From Nocardioides palaemonis (GTDB taxonomy: Bacteria > Actinomycetota > Actinomycetes > Propionibacteriales > Nocardioidaceae), in contig NZ_JAGVQR010000001.1 of the NCBI RefSeq assembly GCF_018275325.1, forward strand, positions 62,001 to 126,000: a DNA stretch of 64,000 nucleotides, in the 5' to 3' direction. The translations under genes and the position numbers were made by a program. Shown one piece after another: positions 62,477 through 64,000 of the stretch. Position 1 is the first letter of the stretch, and the number at the start of each line of letters is the position of its first letter. The notes under the pieces were generated by a model. The model made no database searches. It saw only the letters and a list, made by a program, of their open reading frames with translations, and was not told the origin of the DNA.

Positions 62477-63680
62477 GCGCCGCCCGCTCGCGGTCCACCC
62501 GACCGGTCCAGTGGGCGACCCACCCGGTGCCGGCGAGGGCCAGCCCGCCGACCACCAGGCACGCCGTCGCGAGCGGCGCGACGGCGGCGACGCCGCTGAC
62601 CAGCAGCGGCCCGCCGCTGTTGCCGATGTCGCCGCACAGCCGCCACGCGCCCAGGAACTGCGGGCGCCCGTCGCTCGGCGACGCGTCGGCCCCGAGGGTC
62701 ATCACGATGCCGGACCCCAGCCCGTTGCCGCACGCGATGAGCGCCATCACGAGCGCCACCGACGCCGCCGTGGTCGCGAGCGGCAGCACGAGGCAGGCGA
62801 TCGCCATCGACAGCGTGACCGGCACGGCGACCACCCGCCGTCCACGGGTGTCCATCAGCCAGCCACCCGGCCACATGAAGGCCACGTCGAGCGCGGCCGC
62901 CCCGGCGAAGATCAGCGACGTGGTCGAGGCGGACAGGCCGACGTGGTCGGCCCAGAGCGGCAGCAGGCTCTGCCGCAGCGAGCGGCTCATGCCGAGGACC
63001 ACGACCGCGCTGCCGAGCGTGGCGAGGACGCGTCGGTGCGTACGGATCACCGTCCACACCCCGAGGTGGCCCGACGCGCGGGCCGCGGCGCGCTTCTCCT
63101 CGCCGAGGTCCGGCATGGTGGCGGCGAGCAGCGCCGCGCAGACCGACATCGCGGCGCCGAGCCAGAACACGCTGGTCAGGTCGGTGAGCGCGATCAGCCC
63201 CGCCCCGAGCAGGGGTCCGACCAGCACGCCCACCCGGTAGGACCCGCCCAGCAGCGACATCCCGCGGGCCCGGTGCGACGCCGGGACCACGTCGATCATG
63301 AAGCCCTGCCGGCTGATCAGGAAGAGCGTCCAGCACACCCCGCTGAGCAGGACGCCGGCCGCCAGCCCGACCACCGACCCGGTGAGCGCGGCGAAGACCA
63401 TCGCGCACGCGTCGACGGCGCCCGCCGCCATCAGCGCTCGCCGCTCGCCGATCCGGGCGACCAGGGCACCGGCGGGCAGGCTGCCGAGCAGCTGGCCGAC
63501 GCCGAGCAGCGCGACCACCGCGGCGGCGGTGCTCACGTCGGCGCCGAGGTCGCGGGCCCGGAGCGCGAGCACCGGCATGATCGCGCCGTGGCCGACGGCC
63601 GAGACCACCGAGGGGCCGTAGGCGACGAGCGCGATGTCGCGGAAGCGGAACGCGACGTCCCCCGTGCTGGTCACCCGCAC
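62463..63680 (-). CDS. MFS transporter
   Basis: The 405-residue transporter has about twelve membrane helices with the motif-A region SLPAGALVARIGERRALMA near residue 68 and a mid-protein copy (WPGGWLMDTRGRRVVAV). The protein fits the MFS_1 drug/sugar group. The substrate is unknown. GTG 63680 opens a frame VRVTSTGDVAFRFRDIAL; the next GTG, six bases downstream, is also possible. It is divergent from the photolyase-like gene, with 45 bases between starts. Confidence 0.8.
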   Translation of the reverse strand: MRVTSTGDVAFRFRDIALVAYGPSVVSAVGHGAIMPVLALRARDLGADVSTAAAVVALLGVGQLLGSLPAGALVARIGERRALMAAGAVDACAMVFAALTGSVVGLAAGVLLSGVCWTLFLISRQGFMIDVVPASHRARGMSLLGGSYRVGVLVGPLLGAGLIALTDLTSVFWLGAAMSVCAALLAATMPDLGEEKRAAARASGHLGVWTVIRTHRRVLATLGSAVVVLGMSRSLRQSLLPLWADHVGLSASTTSLIFAGAAALDVAFMWPGGWLMDTRGRRVVAVPVTLSMAIACLVLPLATTAASVALVMALIACGNGLGSGIVMTLGADASPSDGRPQFLGAWRLCGDIGNSGGPLLVSGVAAVAPLATACLVVGGLALAGTGWVAHWTGRVDRERAALSRR

Positions 63681-63725
63681 ACGCTACGCGGGAGCGGTGT
63701 CGGTCGCCGTGACTAGTCTCACGGC

Positions 63726-64000
63726 ATGCCCGTGCTGCCCCCGCCCCCGGCGCTCGGCGACGGTGCGAGCACGGCCGACGTCGTCGACTGGGTGGCGAGC
63801 CACCTCGGCGACCTGACGCTCGAGGGACCCGACGGGGTCCGGGCCGGCGGGCTGCGCGGCGGCCAGCCCGCGGCCGACGCCGCGCTGGCGCTGCTCGACG
63901 TGCGGGGATACGCCCGCTCCCGCAACCAGGTGCTGCCGCGCTCGCGCCGGGGAGCGACCCGCATGTCGCCCTACGTGCGCCACGGCCTGGTGCTGCTGCC
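63726..64000 (+). CDS. Photolyase/cryptochrome FAD-domain-like protein, 5' part (window edge)
   Basis: Only the first 91 codons are visible; the gene continues past base 64000. After a Pro-rich start (MPVLPPPPALGDG) comes GLRGGQPAADAALALLDVRGYARSRNQ. Then RRGATRMSPYVRHGLVLLP fits the start of the FAD-binding helical domain of photolyases (GG...AA...L, then the TxxSPYxRxG motif). The N-terminal photoantenna domain is missing, which is normal for the short FAD-binding-domain proteins of this group. Function may be DNA repair or light sensing, but cannot be judged from the visible part. Confidence 0.72.
   Translation, partial: MPVLPPPPALGDGASTADVVDWVASHLGDLTLEGPDGVRAGGLRGGQPAADAALALLDVRGYARSRNQVLPRSRRGATRMSPYVRHGLVLL

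Overview
This window is a stretch of very GC-rich chromosome from a high-GC actinobacterium, most likely a member of the Nocardioidaceae (Nocardioides-like). The reasons are the codon bias towards G/C in the third position, many GTG starts and 4-base stop/start overlaps, a FadE5-type acyl-CoA dehydrogenase, DinB/DUF664 proteins, a SigE-type sigma factor, an IdeR/DtxR-like iron box and dispersed repeats containing 'gaggtgcgagcg'. This placement is inferred from gene content and has not been tested by database search.

Layout. 1-3031 (minus): an ABC-2 exporter operon with its DesK/DesR-like two-component system. 3108-3380: a cluster of short repeats. 3384-7714: FadE5-like dehydrogenase, a TauE/SafE exporter with an Rrf2 regulator, and an unknown gene. 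7883-9812: sigma factor with a probable membrane-anchored partner, and a DUF2461 protein. 9814-12142: a lipoprotein and a secreted C39-like peptidase. 12259-12850: a complete tRNA-Gly(CCC) followed by five tandem 83-bp copies of its 3' half. 12892-14318: SGNH hydrolase and dcd. 14384-19371: an iron-siderophore uptake operon (binding protein, two FecCD permeases, ATPase, siderophore-interacting protein) behind an iron box. 19372-20979: DUF4097 protein and ribbon-helix-helix regulator with a palindromic operator. 21134-24760: a large Fe-S membrane reductase with a long repetitive tail carrying eight SLFD motifs. 24887-29480: a type-VII-secretion-like polymorphic toxin island. 29485-33498: a secreted metal-dependent hydrolase, an IclR regulator and a coiled-coil membrane protein. 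33658-36905: hutH-hutU. 36946-46315: DinB proteins, an APH-fold protein, an M48 peptidase, a PAS/methyl-accepting protein pair, two citrate-lyase-beta-like lyases, DUF1992, PspC and others. 46330-49750 (minus): nitroreductase-M20 hydrolase-MFS operon. 49871-53612: M20 amidohydrolase-hutF-hutI. 53834-59113: microprotein, LuxR-type ATPase regulator, sucrase/ferredoxin-like protein, MFS exporter. 59110-61807 (minus): a second WXG-like operon with a P-loop protein. 61946-64000: membrane protein, MFS transporter, and the start of a photolyase-like FAD-binding protein.

How genes work together. Histidine degradation is split into hutHU and, about 14 kb away, hutF-hutI joined to an M20 amidohydrolase that may supply the missing last step. 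The most interesting system is at 25-29.5 kb. Small WXG100-like proteins flank a 543-residue protein with a WXG-type N-terminus and a C-terminal ADP-ribosyltransferase carrying an R-S-E-x-E signature. It is followed by an unknown gene, a second small ADP-ribosyltransferase-like protein and an ADP-ribosylglycohydrolase that probably acts as an enzymatic immunity protein.
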